DNA from: Aurantiochytrium sp. KH105
Lineage: Eukaryota > Sar > Bigyra > Thraustochytrida > Thraustochytriidae
Length of the DNA: 64,000 bases
Assembly: GCA_003116975.1 (NCBI GenBank)
Contig: BGKB01000037.1
Location: 186,001-250,000, forward strand
Reading direction: 5' to 3'
Positions 1-9,742 of the stretch are shown here, one piece after another. The notes beneath the pieces are model-generated. The model worked only from the letters and a program-made list of their open reading frames with translations, did no database searches and was not told where the DNA came from. Both the position numbers and the translations under genes were made by a program. Numbering within the stretch: the first letter of the stretch is position 1; each line of letters opens with the position of its first letter.

Positions 1-1
1 C

Positions 2-1039
2 TTTGAGCCCAAGGCGGAACATCTCGATTATCCGGGCCTGCTTGAGCGCTCCGCGACTGCAGCTGCGGAGGAATGCAAACCATCGTCAGGAGGAGCCCTC
101 TACGCCAGCTGTTACAAGACTTTGGAGACGACGCTCATGTGTCTAGGGCTCATTTACCGTTGCGTCGAGCCGCGCACCTTCGAAGAGCTTGCTCAAGAAG
201 CTGTCACATCGTGTGCGCAGAGTCTCAAGACTGCAAGTGAGCGAATCACCGCCAAGTCCACCCGTCTCGACGGCGATCTTTTCTTTATCAAGCATCTGCT
301 TGTGCTGCGCGAACAAATTAGTCCCTTCAACACGCAGCTCGCCGTCAAGGAGATCGAGCTCGACTTCTCGAGCACGGCCTCGGCACTCTCCGATTTCTTT
401 GCACACTCGCGCCAGATCTTTTCTCGGCAGCACAACGCGTTCGTCGAGCTTGTCTCGCATGGCGTGCCTCTTGTCCGTGAGCACGAGATCGACTGCAAGC
501 GTGATCTCGAGACCCAGCTCAAGCAGGCCTGTGAGAACTTTATAAAAAAGACGGACTCACAGGCGCTCGCCCAGATTATTGCCTTTCTTCACCGCGCCAG
601 CAAACCACTCGAGGACGATCAGGTTTTCCAGGAGCAGGATTTTGCAAAGCCAGAGCGCGTCACGCAGATGCTCAAGCAGGTGTTGCATTCGCTTCCGGAA
701 TTTCTCGATCTCGTACGCGCAAAGATGTCTTTGTATCTGGCAAACCCGCAGACCGAGTCAATTCTCTTCAAGCCCGTGCAAGCCAACGTACTTGCGGCTC
801 TCACACAAATGACCAATTGCGTCGAGGCCAATTACGCTGCAGAGCACGCCACGCCGATGCTGCGCACGCTTGCGAGCCTTCGCACCAAGGTGAGTGCTGC
901 ATCAGGTCGATCTCCATCGACGACGCAACAACAAGCGGTAGCACCTCCCGTCGCACCTGCAGCACCTAGTCCGCCGATTGAGGACACTGACGAGACTCCG
1001 CAGCGCGATGACTCGATTACTTCAACGATTGACGTCTAG
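2..1039 (+). CDS. COG3: Conserved oligomeric Golgi complex subunit 3, C-terminal part (cut by left edge)
   Basis: COG3 is a subunit of lobe A of the COG tethering complex, which captures retrograde vesicles at the Golgi. The frame is open from base 2 to the stop at 1039, so the start lies outside the window and about 345 residues of the C-terminal half remain. The match rests on the family block that includes DGDLFFIKHLLVLREQISPF, followed by an IKE-LDFS-like segment, and on a preceding MCLGLIYRCVEPRTFEELAQ-type segment, all typical of COG3. The last 40 residues are Pro/Ala/Gln-rich and acidic and look like a disordered tail. No intron is visible in this part. SEC15, a subunit of another CATCHR tether, follows on the same strand after about 400 bases. 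Confidence 0.9.
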   Translation, partial: FEPKAEHLDYPGLLERSATAAAEECKPSSGGALYASCYKTLETTLMCLGLIYRCVEPRTFEELAQEAVTSCAQSLKTASERITAKSTRLDGDLFFIKHLLVLREQISPFNTQLAVKEIELDFSSTASALSDFFAHSRQIFSRQHNAFVELVSHGVPLVREHEIDCKRDLETQLKQACENFIKKTDSQALAQIIAFLHRASKPLEDDQVFQEQDFAKPERVTQMLKQVLHSLPEFLDLVRAKMSLYLANPQTESILFKPVQANVLAALTQMTNCVEANYAAEHATPMLRTLASLRTKVSAASGRSPSTTQQQAVAPPVAPAAPSPPIEDTDETPQRDDSITSTIDV

Positions 1040-1443
1040 GTCGTTTGCAAACTGTCAGATAAAGCACGCCAACATGTTGTTTAAACCAAGTTTCTTGACC
1101 TTGTTGCTCGACTTGATTGGATCCCAGATTCCAACACAGTCTGCACATCTCTCCGCATCGTTAGTACAAGAGTCTCTGTAAAGTTGTTTGGTGACCAATT
1201 TTATAGCTGATGTAATTCTTCATGCTTCACGCAGTCGTGACTTTCTCTTTTCACAAGAATCAGTTTTTCGTTTTGGCTCAGGTCACTAGCCCACTGCTGG
1301 TCTTTGATCGATTGGTCGATCGATCGATCGATCGACTCGCCAATCTTTTTGTTCCCTCCTTATTGGGATGATTCAAGCTGGGTTGCGCTTTGGTCAAACG
1401 CAAGACCGAATCCCAAAGCAGCGCTGCGTGCGCCGCGCGCAGG
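1040..1443. other. Intergenic, COG3 to SEC15
   Basis: It must hold the COG3 3' end and the SEC15 promoter and leader. The only visible structure is a short ATCG tandem run around 1308-1337. No convincing small gene was seen. Confidence 0.6.
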
Positions 1444-4400
1444 ATGGACGCGGCGCGGGGCTCGCGACGCGCAAGTCGCAGCGGGTCCGCAGACCTCGGC
1501 GAGAGCAGCAAGCAGACTGGAGAAGAAGGCGGCGGCAGTAGCAGCAGTAGTGTCGTGGCCGGCGTCGATCTCAAGCTGGGCGGCGACGCCTCTGTCCTCG
1601 TCGCGAACCTCGTGGGCAGTGACGATGCAGTCGTGCCGACGGTGCGCAGCGTGCTCGAGCGAGGCTGGGGCGAAGGTTTCTCTCGCAGTCTTGACGAGTA
1701 CGTTTTGCAAAAGGAGGACGAGCTACGGGGTCTCTGCAATTTTCACTTTGGCGAGTTCTCAAAGGGCATCGAGGATATCTCGCAGCTGAAGCGATACTCG
1801 TCAGACCTGCGGCGCCAAATTAGCGAGATGGACCGCGCGCTGCAGGACAAAGGCGCCAAGGTCCTCGAGACGAGCGAAATGCTTTTACGATTTTACAGAA
1901 TCCAGCGTCATTTGCGTGTGACGCGGCAGGAATTACGCCGCGCTTCGAGCTGCGTGGCGCTCGTGCGCCGCGCGCGCGCACAAATGAGGAAACGAGCGTA
2001 CTTTGAAGCATTACAAAGCATCGATCTTGTACGTGAGGTGATTCATGGCAAGGATGTGCATCGGCTTCTGAGTCTCCACGAAGGCCGCGAGCCCTTGGAC
2101 GTCGACCTTGGTCAGGAAGGCGACAGTCGCTTCAGCTTGGCGCTGGAGCGCTGGATCCCGCGTGTCATTGACAAAATTAAACTCGATGTCAATGGCGCGC
2201 TCACTGAGTGGTTCGTCACTGCCCGCGATCGTGCAGGCGACGTGGGCGCGCGTGCTCTTCGACTGGTACGTGAGGGTGGCAGGGCAGCCGCCGTTGCCAG
2301 GCTGCGGCGCACTTCGAGCGGCGCGACGGCTTCCACGTCGCAGTCCAAACTGGCCGCAGGCGGCAGCTCAAGCCCAGCGGGACGGCGCTACGTACGCAAG
2401 GAGAGCTTTCGCACGCGGACTTCCTCGGATGCCCTCTTGCAGTGGGAACACCGGGACCAGGCGCGTCTTCAAGGGCCGGATATCGCGGAAATCTGCCTTG
2501 CGGCCGAGAACGTCAGTCTTGCTCCCGTATACCAATTCATGGACATTCAAAAGTACCTTGGCACCGAGGAAGAGGCAATCGCCTTTTACAAGGAAAATCG
2601 GCTGCCACAAGCCTCGCTGCAGAGCATGATGCCCGTGGACCTGCGCAAGCTCGAAAAGGGTCAGTTCCGCCGCCACGCCGTTCTGCTCTTGCAGCGCATG
2701 ACGGGCTTTCTTGTCATCGAGGGTGTCGTATCGCGTTCGCTCAATCTCATTGCTCCGTTTGAGATTGCAGCCATTTGGGAAACCATGCTCGACACCCTCG
2801 TCCCGCTCGTTCGGGATGAGCTACGCTCGCAAGGTGCCGCCAAGGACCCGACTTCCAATCTTGATTTAATTCGCTTACTGATGGACATGGCGGCCTTGCT
2901 CGGCAAGAGCGGGGCGAAAACAGATGGCATGCGCGGTGACACAGATGCTTCCCACCGCACTACGCACATGCTCGACGCGTCGCGCCTGGTGGCTGCCTGT
3001 TACGATGTGCGTCTCGAGGTCGGTAGCAGTCTTGCTGACGCCTGTGGAGATACGCTGCAGAGCCTCGTGGCTGACGACAACTACGCCATCTTTGATCCGC
3101 AGCGCCTTGACGAGGGCGACCCAGTGCAACTTGCCGGGCAGCACTTGATGCAGCTCGCTGCCGAGACATCAGGCAACGGCGGGGGCGTCGCTGCCGGCGA
3201 ACCTAACTTTAGCGCCATGGTTCCAAAGGCGTGTGCAGAGGTCATTGCTTGCATGAGTCAGGCGTTTCAACTCGGTCGTCAGCTGGGTGGTAGCCTCGTG
3301 ATCAAGGACATTCCTGGTGCTCAACATGAGAACACCATGCTTTCGACATCGTCGTCGTCGTCTTCGCCCAAGTCTCCCACGTCATCGCCCAAGTCATCCA
3401 AGGCCTCTTCGATACGCCGAGTCTTCACTTCAAAGTCGTCAAGTACCGGTTCGAGCGGCCATGGGGCTGGTGCAAATGGCCAGGAGGCCAGCAGCGGGGT
3501 CAAGAATGGAAATGGGCATTACAGCGAGAGAAATGGCACCGCGGCGGTCTCTGGGGGGTCTCCTCGGAGCCCAAAGGGCAGTGGACACTTGGAGCAAGCG
3601 GCCGAGAATGCCGCAGCTGTTATCGCTACTGCTGCGACAAACGTTGGAGGGAACGAGGATGACGCGCAACAGTCCCAAGTGGATGCAGTGTCGCCCACAG
3701 TTGCAGTTCACAGCGCTGTTGAGATTGCATGTCGCGCTCTGCTGATGCTATATGTTCGCGCCCAAGCTGTTGTCCTGGACTCCAATACGAGTCCGGAAAT
3801 TCTGTGTCAGTGCTCCTCCAATTTGGAGCACCTCGATCGCGCCAGGGCTCTCTTCGAGGCGCATGCTCGTCAACTGGCCAAGATTGATGGCGACTACTCA
3901 TTTGCTGGGCCGTGCGACAAGTTTGCAGATCTCTTGCGTGAAACACAGCCCCGTGTAGTGGATGCTCTTCGAGACCGTGTAGATGCTATTATGTCTAGCG
4001 GTGCCGTCGATAATTGGACCCCGCAGGAGGTCCCGCGCGAGCCGCACGTCTTTGTGAGTGATGCCGTCCAGTATCTCGAGGTGATGCTGGCCCCAACCTC
4101 GTGTTTGCGTTTGCTCCCAGATGCGCAACGTCAGGTGGCCCAGTTCACGGCGTTGATTCGCATCGCGGACAGCGTACTTGAGCTGCTCACGGGTGATGAA
4201 GTGGAAGCGATCAATGCACTTTCTGTCCACCAGACCAAGCTTGATTTGGATTTGCTCAAGGACCTTGCGAGCAAAACGGATGTGCCGGCGCAGGAAGTAC
4301 TTCTTACGCTCGAACAGATGGTTGACTTGCTTCGGTCTGGAAATCTCCAGGAATTCCTCCGTCCGGAGACGCGGGGCAAGCGCTATGCGTGTCTCGGATT

Positions 4401-4521
4401 CAAGATGGTCAAGAGCGCGCTGCGCAAATACGAGCAGTTGGCAACGGCGCGTCTTTCCCGCGGCGACAAGATTCCCACCCTCAAGCAGACGGACATCAAC
4501 AAGGTCCTTGCAAGCAACTAA
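1444..4521 (+). CDS. SEC15: Exocyst complex component Sec15 (EXOC6)
   Basis: Sec15 links the Rab on secretory vesicles to the exocyst, which tethers vesicles at the plasma membrane. The product is about 1025 residues from the ATG at 1444; the frame is open upstream but has no earlier ATG. The N-terminal third has the coiled-coil Sec15 pattern (CNFHFGEFSKGIEDIS, RRQISEMDRALQDKGAKV, then an R-IQRHLR segment). The conserved C-terminal Sec15 domain, all helical, ends near residue 1000. A Ser/Lys/Gly-rich insert around residues 640-740 makes the protein longer than the usual 750-820 residues and is probably a disordered loop. No intron is needed. It converges on the eS28 gene. Identity as Sec15 is firm; the exact start is the likeliest of several. 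Confidence 0.92.
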   Translation: MDAARGSRRASRSGSADLGESSKQTGEEGGGSSSSSVVAGVDLKLGGDASVLVANLVGSDDAVVPTVRSVLERGWGEGFSRSLDEYVLQKEDELRGLCNFHFGEFSKGIEDISQLKRYSSDLRRQISEMDRALQDKGAKVLETSEMLLRFYRIQRHLRVTRQELRRASSCVALVRRARAQMRKRAYFEALQSIDLVREVIHGKDVHRLLSLHEGREPLDVDLGQEGDSRFSLALERWIPRVIDKIKLDVNGALTEWFVTARDRAGDVGARALRLVREGGRAAAVARLRRTSSGATASTSQSKLAAGGSSSPAGRRYVRKESFRTRTSSDALLQWEHRDQARLQGPDIAEICLAAENVSLAPVYQFMDIQKYLGTEEEAIAFYKENRLPQASLQSMMPVDLRKLEKGQFRRHAVLLLQRMTGFLVIEGVVSRSLNLIAPFEIAAIWETMLDTLVPLVRDELRSQGAAKDPTSNLDLIRLLMDMAALLGKSGAKTDGMRGDTDASHRTTHMLDASRLVAACYDVRLEVGSSLADACGDTLQSLVADDNYAIFDPQRLDEGDPVQLAGQHLMQLAAETSGNGGGVAAGEPNFSAMVPKACAEVIACMSQAFQLGRQLGGSLVIKDIPGAQHENTMLSTSSSSSSPKSPTSSPKSSKASSIRRVFTSKSSSTGSSGHGAGANGQEASSGVKNGNGHYSERNGTAAVSGGSPRSPKGSGHLEQAAENAAAVIATAATNVGGNEDDAQQSQVDAVSPTVAVHSAVEIACRALLMLYVRAQAVVLDSNTSPEILCQCSSNLEHLDRARALFEAHARQLAKIDGDYSFAGPCDKFADLLRETQPRVVDALRDRVDAIMSSGAVDNWTPQEVPREPHVFVSDAVQYLEVMLAPTSCLRLLPDAQRQVAQFTALIRIADSVLELLTGDEVEAINALSVHQTKLDLDLLKDLASKTDVPAQEVLLTLEQMVDLLRSGNLQEFLRPETRGKRYACLGFKMVKSALRKYEQLATARLSRGDKIPTLKQTDINKVLASN

Positions 4522-4902
4522 CGACACGTGTGAAGAGGGCTGCAGCATGTCAAGCATGTCAAGCAGGCAGACGAGCAATGTGAAGGCACACGTGAAGCCA
4601 ACCAACCAGGTCAAGCAAGTCCGAAAGGGCAACAAAGAGGAAGCAAAAGAAGGAAGGTGCTGGTGCTTCTTTCTTTCTTGCTTGCTTTCTCTCTCTCTTT
4701 TCGACGACCACAGCTGCGCATCAGGACAAGGTGTTTGTAGGACAGACCCAAAGGGATAGGGTATCAGCAAAGACCAAGAAGAAAGGGATAATTGGACGAA
4801 CGAATGATGAGGGGGAGAGAGGGAGGAGGGAAAGAAAGTGTAATTTGTAGATGGTAAAAGGCAAAGCTCAATTGAATACGAAAAGAAACACTTTCTTTCT
4901 TT
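4522..4902. other. Convergent intergenic, SEC15 / eS28
   Basis: Shared 3' flank of two convergent genes. It contains a short direct repeat of CAAGCATGT near 4544-4562 and pyrimidine/purine-rich runs, but nothing that looks coding. Confidence 0.6.
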
Positions 4903-5588
4903 TTAACGCAGTCGCCGGGCCTCGCGCTCCCACTCGAGGAGGGTCAGGACATCGCCCTCGCGGACAGGGCCCTTAACGTTGCGGATAATGCTGCGTGGGT
5001 CATCGTCGAGGAACTCGACGCGGACCTGCGTCACGTTACCGGTGGCGCCGGTGCGGCTGAGCACGCGGGTAACGCGCGCCAGCATAACAGCCTGGGTGGC
5101 GGAGGTGGGGGCGTCAGCCTGTACATTTATTGGTCACATTACGTCAAGCAAGAGCAGCAGATGATAAGTTAGTCCTCGTGTTCAAGCATCTTTAGCCAAG
5201 ATTATGTATGGGAACACCCGAATGATGGATGGCTGGATGAATGGATGATGATGAGATAGTGACAAGAGCTCATCTCATGACACCACGCGTTTCTCTTGGC
5301 AAAGCAAAAGAGGCAATCCATGCCATCCAATCGTTACTCCGCTCCACCCCCGCTCCCTCGCGCATGGTTGCGTGGTGGTCGTCGAGCTCTCTCTCTCATG
5401 GTTGCCCGCTCGCTGGCCACACGTCCCCGTCTCCCTCCATCCCTTCATCGCTCGTGGCCACGAGGACGAAGGAGTCGCCGGGCCGGAGCGCGCGCGGTCC
5501 TCCAAAGAAACCCGCCGCGCCGGGCCGCGCGTCTCCTCGCCGCGCCTCGCGCCCCGCGCCGCGCGGGTCGTGCGCGTCCACGTACCAT
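4903..5588 (-). CDS. RPS28: 40S ribosomal protein eS28 (RPS28), two exons
   Basis: eS28 is a small-subunit protein near the mRNA exit channel. The long exon (5118 down to 4903) encodes the near-invariant family sequence, including [43 protein letters not shown] and the terminal EREARRLR. The frame stays open upstream ([11 protein letters not shown]) to an AG acceptor at 5120-5119 but has no suitable ATG for a full-length start. An ATG at 5588-5586 is followed at once by GTACG, a usable donor. Joining it to the acceptor gives Met plus 71 residues, 72 in all, against 69 in animals. The intron (5585-5119, 467 bases) would then follow the start codon directly. The long exon is certain; the one-codon first exon is inferred. 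Upstream lies the tandem motif array at 5704-5880. Confidence 0.85.
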
Positions 5589-5703
5589 GGTCTCGAGCGA
5601 GTGGTTGCCTGCGTATGAAGCGACTCTGCCCTGGTCGCTCTGCTTGGCCGCTTGCTTGCTTGCTTGGCGCTCTCCCTCGTGGCCTCTAGTCTGCGGCGCG
5701 CAT

Positions 5704-5880
5704 ACTGCACTTGCGGCGCCACATTCTGCACTTGCGGGCGGCGCCCGGTGCCCTTGCCGCCACGGCTATAGCCCACTTGCGCCGCCGCCGCGGGGCCTGC
5801 CGCACTTGCGCGCCGCCATTCCGCACTTGCACGGGCCCATTCCGTACTTCCCGCCGCGCATAGCCCACTTGCGCCGCCGC
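5704..5880 (-). repeat. Degenerate tandem array of a ~21-bp promoter motif, upstream of eS28
   Basis: On the + strand about eight imperfect copies follow one another at 20-28 bp steps, each with a (G/C)CACTTGC core and a GC-rich part that often ends GCCGCCATT. Clear cores lie near 5708, 5728, 5774, 5802, 5822 and 5866, with weaker ones near 5751 and 5844. The array begins about 115 bases upstream of the eS28 start codon. The same motif family is present upstream of the acyl carrier protein gene at 51101-51295. GCCGCCAT resembles the YY1 core known from animals; that this means a related factor here is conjecture. Confidence 0.7.
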
Positions 5881-6725
5881 CCGCCCCTCTCGCGCCGCCC
5901 GCCACACGATCTTCCCCCACTGCGCACGCCCCTCCCGCGCCGCCCCGCGCAACCCGCTCTCCCCTCGCTTCTGTCTCCTCCGCCTCCACTACCACCGCAC
6001 CACTGACTCTCCCGCCCCTGTTACCCCAGCTTTTATGCTCCCAGTGGTGCCCGTCGCGAAACCCTAGTTTACTCGCCCTTCCCGCGGCGGCGAAACCTGC
6101 ATCTCTTCCAGGATATCACGGCCCTCCTCTGCGCTCGCTGGCGCGCGAGCGAGCGAGCTGCCAGCCTGTAAGGCAAGGGCCGTGATTACCGGACCAGGTG
6201 GCGAGCCCCTATACTATGCGCGCGCCGCGCGTGGCGCGTCCATTCACGGACGCAGAGGAATGGAGGGAACTCATTTTTCATTTTATTGTTTTATTGTTTT
6301 TTGTTTTTTTTTCGGGGAAAGAAAGAAAGAAAGGAGAGCAAGCTGTGACTCGGAGCTCCAACCGTCTGTCTATCTGTCTGAGTCTGCGAGGGAGGGAGAA
6401 CCCGGAGAAAGCGCGGCGATGACCTGGCACCTACCTATGCTACCACTACCTGGCCGCCCGCCTCGCTCATCACGCGAGGCCGGCCACTGCGGCCGCTCCG
6501 CTCGTGCCGCTGCTGCTGCTTGCGGCGAGCTGGCCGGCCGGCGGCCCCGGCCGGGGTCGCCGCCTTCGAAGCAGGAGTCGAAGACGAAGTTGAGGAGGCG
6601 AGGGATTTGAAACTCGGTTTGAATCCGAGCGCAGAGAAAGAAGGGAGGGAAAAGCACAAGCAAGCAGAACTCGAAGCGAGAACCCGGCGCGGGATCGAGC
6701 AGGAGCTCGCGTCGCGACGCAGCTT

Positions 6726-6765
6726 CGCATCGCATCGCATCGCATCGCATCGCATCGCATCGCAT
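6726..6765 (+). repeat. CGCAT pentanucleotide microsatellite
   Basis: Eight uninterrupted CGCAT units about 500 bases upstream of the BiP start codon, followed by degenerate copies. Confidence 0.95.
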
Positions 6766-6790
6766 CCATCGCGTGGCTTCGCCCGACCGG

Positions 6791-6797
6791 CACGTCA
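6791..6797. promoter_or_regulatory. Possible unfolded-protein-response element
   Basis: CACGTCA, which reads TGACGTG on the - strand, matches the core of the UPRE/ATF6-XBP1 sites known from animal and plant chaperone promoters. It lies about 470 bases upstream of the BiP start codon. A seven-base match is weak evidence. Confidence 0.2.
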
Positions 6798-7269
6798 ACT
6801 GGCCGGGCGTCCACGCGTCCGCGCCCTCCCCATCTGTCTCGTCTCTCTGTCACAGGCTGGCAGTGCGAGGGAGGGAGGGAGGCAGGGAGGCAGGGAGGCA
6901 GGATTCTGGAAAGAAGCGAAGGCTCTCGAAAAGAGAGGGGACGGAGCCCAGGCTGGCACCGGCCCTGCACAGGCTGGCACCTGCCGGCTTTCCAGGTTGT
7001 CTCGGAAGGGAGGCAGGCAGTCCCCCGACCCCGAGGCGCCAGACCCGAATCACGCGGAGGCAGTTGCCGCCACCAACGTCCGGTCGCCCGACCGACCAAC
7101 CAACCAACCGCCCGCCCGCCCGCCCGCTCACTCGCTTGCTCGAACGCACGCACGCACTCGCTCGCTCGCCCGCTCGCACGCGCACGCACGCTCGCACGCA
7201 GCGGCGGCTGCTCGGCATAGTATCCTGCCAGGGCCGGTCAACGGCCGAGGTGAAAAAGGACAAGGAAAG

Positions 7270-9261
7270 ATGGGCCGCTTCGCGAAGTCGCTCGTGCTGC
7301 TGACGGCCGTGCTGGCCGTGATCGGAGGCGTCCGCGCCGAAGAGGACAAGTCCGAGGCCAAGACCGTGGTCGGCATCGATCTGGGCACCAGCACATCGTG
7401 TGTCGGTGTCTTTCACAAGGGACGTGTTGAGATCCTCGCCAACGACCAGGGTAACCGCATCACCCCCTCGTACGTGAGCTGGACCGAGTCCGGCGAGCGC
7501 CTCGTCGGTGACTCGGCCAAGAACTTGGCGTCGCTCAGGCCCGAGGCCACCGTCTACGATGTCAAGCGCCTCATCGGTCGCGACTACAACTCCAAGGAAG
7601 TCCAGGCCGACAAGAAGCTCGTCCCCTACAACATCATCAACAAGGGCGGCAAGCCCTTTGTTGAAGTGGAAATCAACGGTGAGAAGAAGGAGTTTGCTCC
7701 CGAGGAGATCTCTGCCATGGTTCTCCAGAAGATGAAGGGCATCGCCGAGGGCTTCCTCAGTGAGGAGGTCAACCACGCCGTCGTCACCGTTCCTGCCTAC
7801 TTTAACGATGCCCAGCGCCAGGCCACCAAGGACGCCGGCATCATCGCCGGCCTCAAGGTCGAGCGCATCATCAACGAGCCCACCGCCGCCGCCATTGCCT
7901 ACGGCCTCGACAAGCAGGACGAGGGCGAGAAGACCATTCTCGTCTTTGACCTCGGTGGCGGTACCTTTGATGTCACCCTTCTCTCCATCGATGCCGGCGT
8001 CTTTGAGGTCCAGGCCACCAACGGTGACACCCATCTCGGTGGCGAGGACTTTGATCAGCGCATCATGAAGTACTTTATCAAGCGCTTCAAGAAGCAGCAC
8101 GATATTGACATTACCAAGGACAAGCGCGCGCTCCAGAAGCTTCGCCGCGAGGTCGAGCGCGTTAAGCGCTCGCTGTCCACGCAGCACCAGGCTCGCCTCG
8201 AGATCGAGGCCCTCGCCGAGGGCATTGACTTCTCCGAGACCCTCACCCGCGCTCGCTTCGAGGAGCTCAACCTCGATCTCTTCAAGAAGACCCTCGTCCC
8301 CGTCGGCAAGGTTCTCCAGGACGCCGGCGTCAAGAAGAATGAAGTCGATGAGGTCGTTCTTGTCGGTGGCTCCACCCGCATTCCCCGCGTCCAGCAGCTG
8401 CTCAAGGACTTCTTCAACGGCAAGGAGCCCTCCAAGGGTATCAACCCGGATGAGGCCGTCGCCTACGGTGCCGCTGTCCAGGGTGGCATCCTCGGTGGCA
8501 AGGACACCAGCTCGGAGATTCTTCTGCTCGATGTTGCCCCGCTCTCGCTCGGTATTGAGACCGTTGGTGGTGTCATGACCAAGCTCATCAACCGCAACTC
8601 GGTCATCCCCGCCCGCAAGTCTCAGGTCTTCTCCACCTACACTGACAACCAGCCGGCCGTCAGTATCCAGGTCTTTGAGGGTGAGCGCGCCATGACCAAG
8701 GACAACCACCCTCTTGGCAAGTTTGAGCTTTCTGGCATCCCCCCTGCCCCTCGCGGTGTCCCTCAGATTGAGGTCACCTTTGCCGTCGATGCCAACTCCA
8801 TCCTCAACGTTCAGGCCGAGGAGAAGGGTACCGGCAAGAAGGAGCAGATTGTTATTACTGCCGAGAAGGGTCGCCTCAGCGAGGAGGAGATCGAGCGCAT
8901 GGTCCAGGAGGCCGAGGAGAACGCCGAGGCTGACAAGATCCTCAAGGAGCGCATCGACCTCAAGAACAGCTTTGAGGGCCTTTTGTACTCTACCAAGGCC
9001 AGCCTTAACGACGAGGACAAGGGTGTGCGCGACAAGCTTTCCGAGGATCAGGTCGAGGAGCTCGAGACTGCCATCTCGGAGAACATCGACTGGCTTGACG
9101 AGAACCAGGAGGCCGATCTCGACGAGCTCAAGGAGAAGAAGGAGGAGTTTGAGCAGCTCGTCCAGCCTATCATGGCTTCCATCTACCAGCAGGCCGGCGG
9201 TGACGCTGGCGGCGATGATGACTTTGATGATGACGACTTTGATGACCACGATGAGCTCTAA
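7270..9261 (+). CDS. BIP: ER lumenal Hsp70 chaperone BiP/GRP78
   Basis: BiP binds unfolded proteins in the ER lumen, gates the Sec61 channel and takes part in ER-associated degradation and stress sensing. The product is 663 residues from the ATG at 7270, chosen because it starts a clear signal peptide (hydrophobic core [17 protein letters not shown]). The ATPase domain has all Hsp70 signatures: [30 protein letters not shown] and [17 protein letters not shown], with [13 protein letters not shown] between. It is followed by the linker, the substrate-binding domain and a helical lid. The C terminus is an acidic Asp-rich run ending in HDEL, an ER retrieval signal. Codon use is strongly biased to C-ending codons, as expected for high expression. 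No intron is visible. Confidence 0.97.
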   Translation: MGRFAKSLVLLTAVLAVIGGVRAEEDKSEAKTVVGIDLGTSTSCVGVFHKGRVEILANDQGNRITPSYVSWTESGERLVGDSAKNLASLRPEATVYDVKRLIGRDYNSKEVQADKKLVPYNIINKGGKPFVEVEINGEKKEFAPEEISAMVLQKMKGIAEGFLSEEVNHAVVTVPAYFNDAQRQATKDAGIIAGLKVERIINEPTAAAIAYGLDKQDEGEKTILVFDLGGGTFDVTLLSIDAGVFEVQATNGDTHLGGEDFDQRIMKYFIKRFKKQHDIDITKDKRALQKLRREVERVKRSLSTQHQARLEIEALAEGIDFSETLTRARFEELNLDLFKKTLVPVGKVLQDAGVKKNEVDEVVLVGGSTRIPRVQQLLKDFFNGKEPSKGINPDEAVAYGAAVQGGILGGKDTSSEILLLDVAPLSLGIETVGGVMTKLINRNSVIPARKSQVFSTYTDNQPAVSIQVFEGERAMTKDNHPLGKFELSGIPPAPRGVPQIEVTFAVDANSILNVQAEEKGTGKKEQIVITAEKGRLSEEEIERMVQEAEENAEADKILKERIDLKNSFEGLLYSTKASLNDEDKGVRDKLSEDQVEELETAISENIDWLDENQEADLDELKEKKEEFEQLVQPIMASIYQQAGGDAGGDDDFDDDDFDDHDEL

Positions 9262-9742
9262 GTGAGAGCTTTTCCAAGCGTCTCAAATTGTGTCTTCTTA
9301 CTCCTTTTATCTTCTTCTTCTTCTTTTTATTTGTCTCCCTTCATCATCGTCTTCAACGCTTCCTCGTTCATTCATTCGCTCGTTCGTTTGTCGCAGGCGC
9401 GTCTAGAGATGATATGAGACTACGTGAAGGAGAAAGACAGGTGGAACCAATCTTTCACCACCACCATCAACAACACCCAAAAAGAAAAAAAATACCAAGG
9501 AAATTATAAAATCGGGATCGAGCGAGGACGATCTTCAATTGTCAAAAGAGAATCGGGAATGATGACATGATATGACATGGGCCGTGCTCCTTTGTGGCGT
9601 TCCCCCGACGTAGTTCTTTTCTGTCGTATCCATCTACCCATCGATCACCTCTTTTGTCTCTTCGCCAATTTTATGGCGTACATAGCAAGAGTTCTCTCAT
9701 GTTCACATACAGAACCCCAAAAAAGAAAATAACAACACATTT
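9262..9742. other. Convergent intergenic, BiP / APP1-like gene
   Basis: Pyrimidine-rich 3' flank of BiP followed by AT-richer sequence before the stop of the - strand gene. No gene seen. Confidence 0.6.

Larger units (their letters stand above)
5589..7269. other. Divergent intergenic, eS28 / BiP promoters
   Basis: GC-rich stretch of about 1.7 kb between divergent start codons. It holds the motif array at 5704-5880, a run of CGCAT units at 6726-6765 and CGNN tetranucleotide runs near 7080-7200. Open frames run through it because of base composition, but none looks like a protein. A long open frame is continuous with BiP, but the BiP signal peptide fixes the start at 7270. Confidence 0.6.

Noticed and set aside
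6520-7269. Long N-terminal extension in frame with BiP
   Set aside because: The extension is low-complexity, GC-driven sequence over microsatellites, and the BiP signal peptide must be at the N terminus, so the start is at 7270.
6850-9249. 799-codon open frame antisense to BiP
   Set aside because: It is the mirror of a codon-biased gene (C-ending codons remove antisense stops). Composition is Leu/Asp/Gly/Val-rich with no family resemblance.
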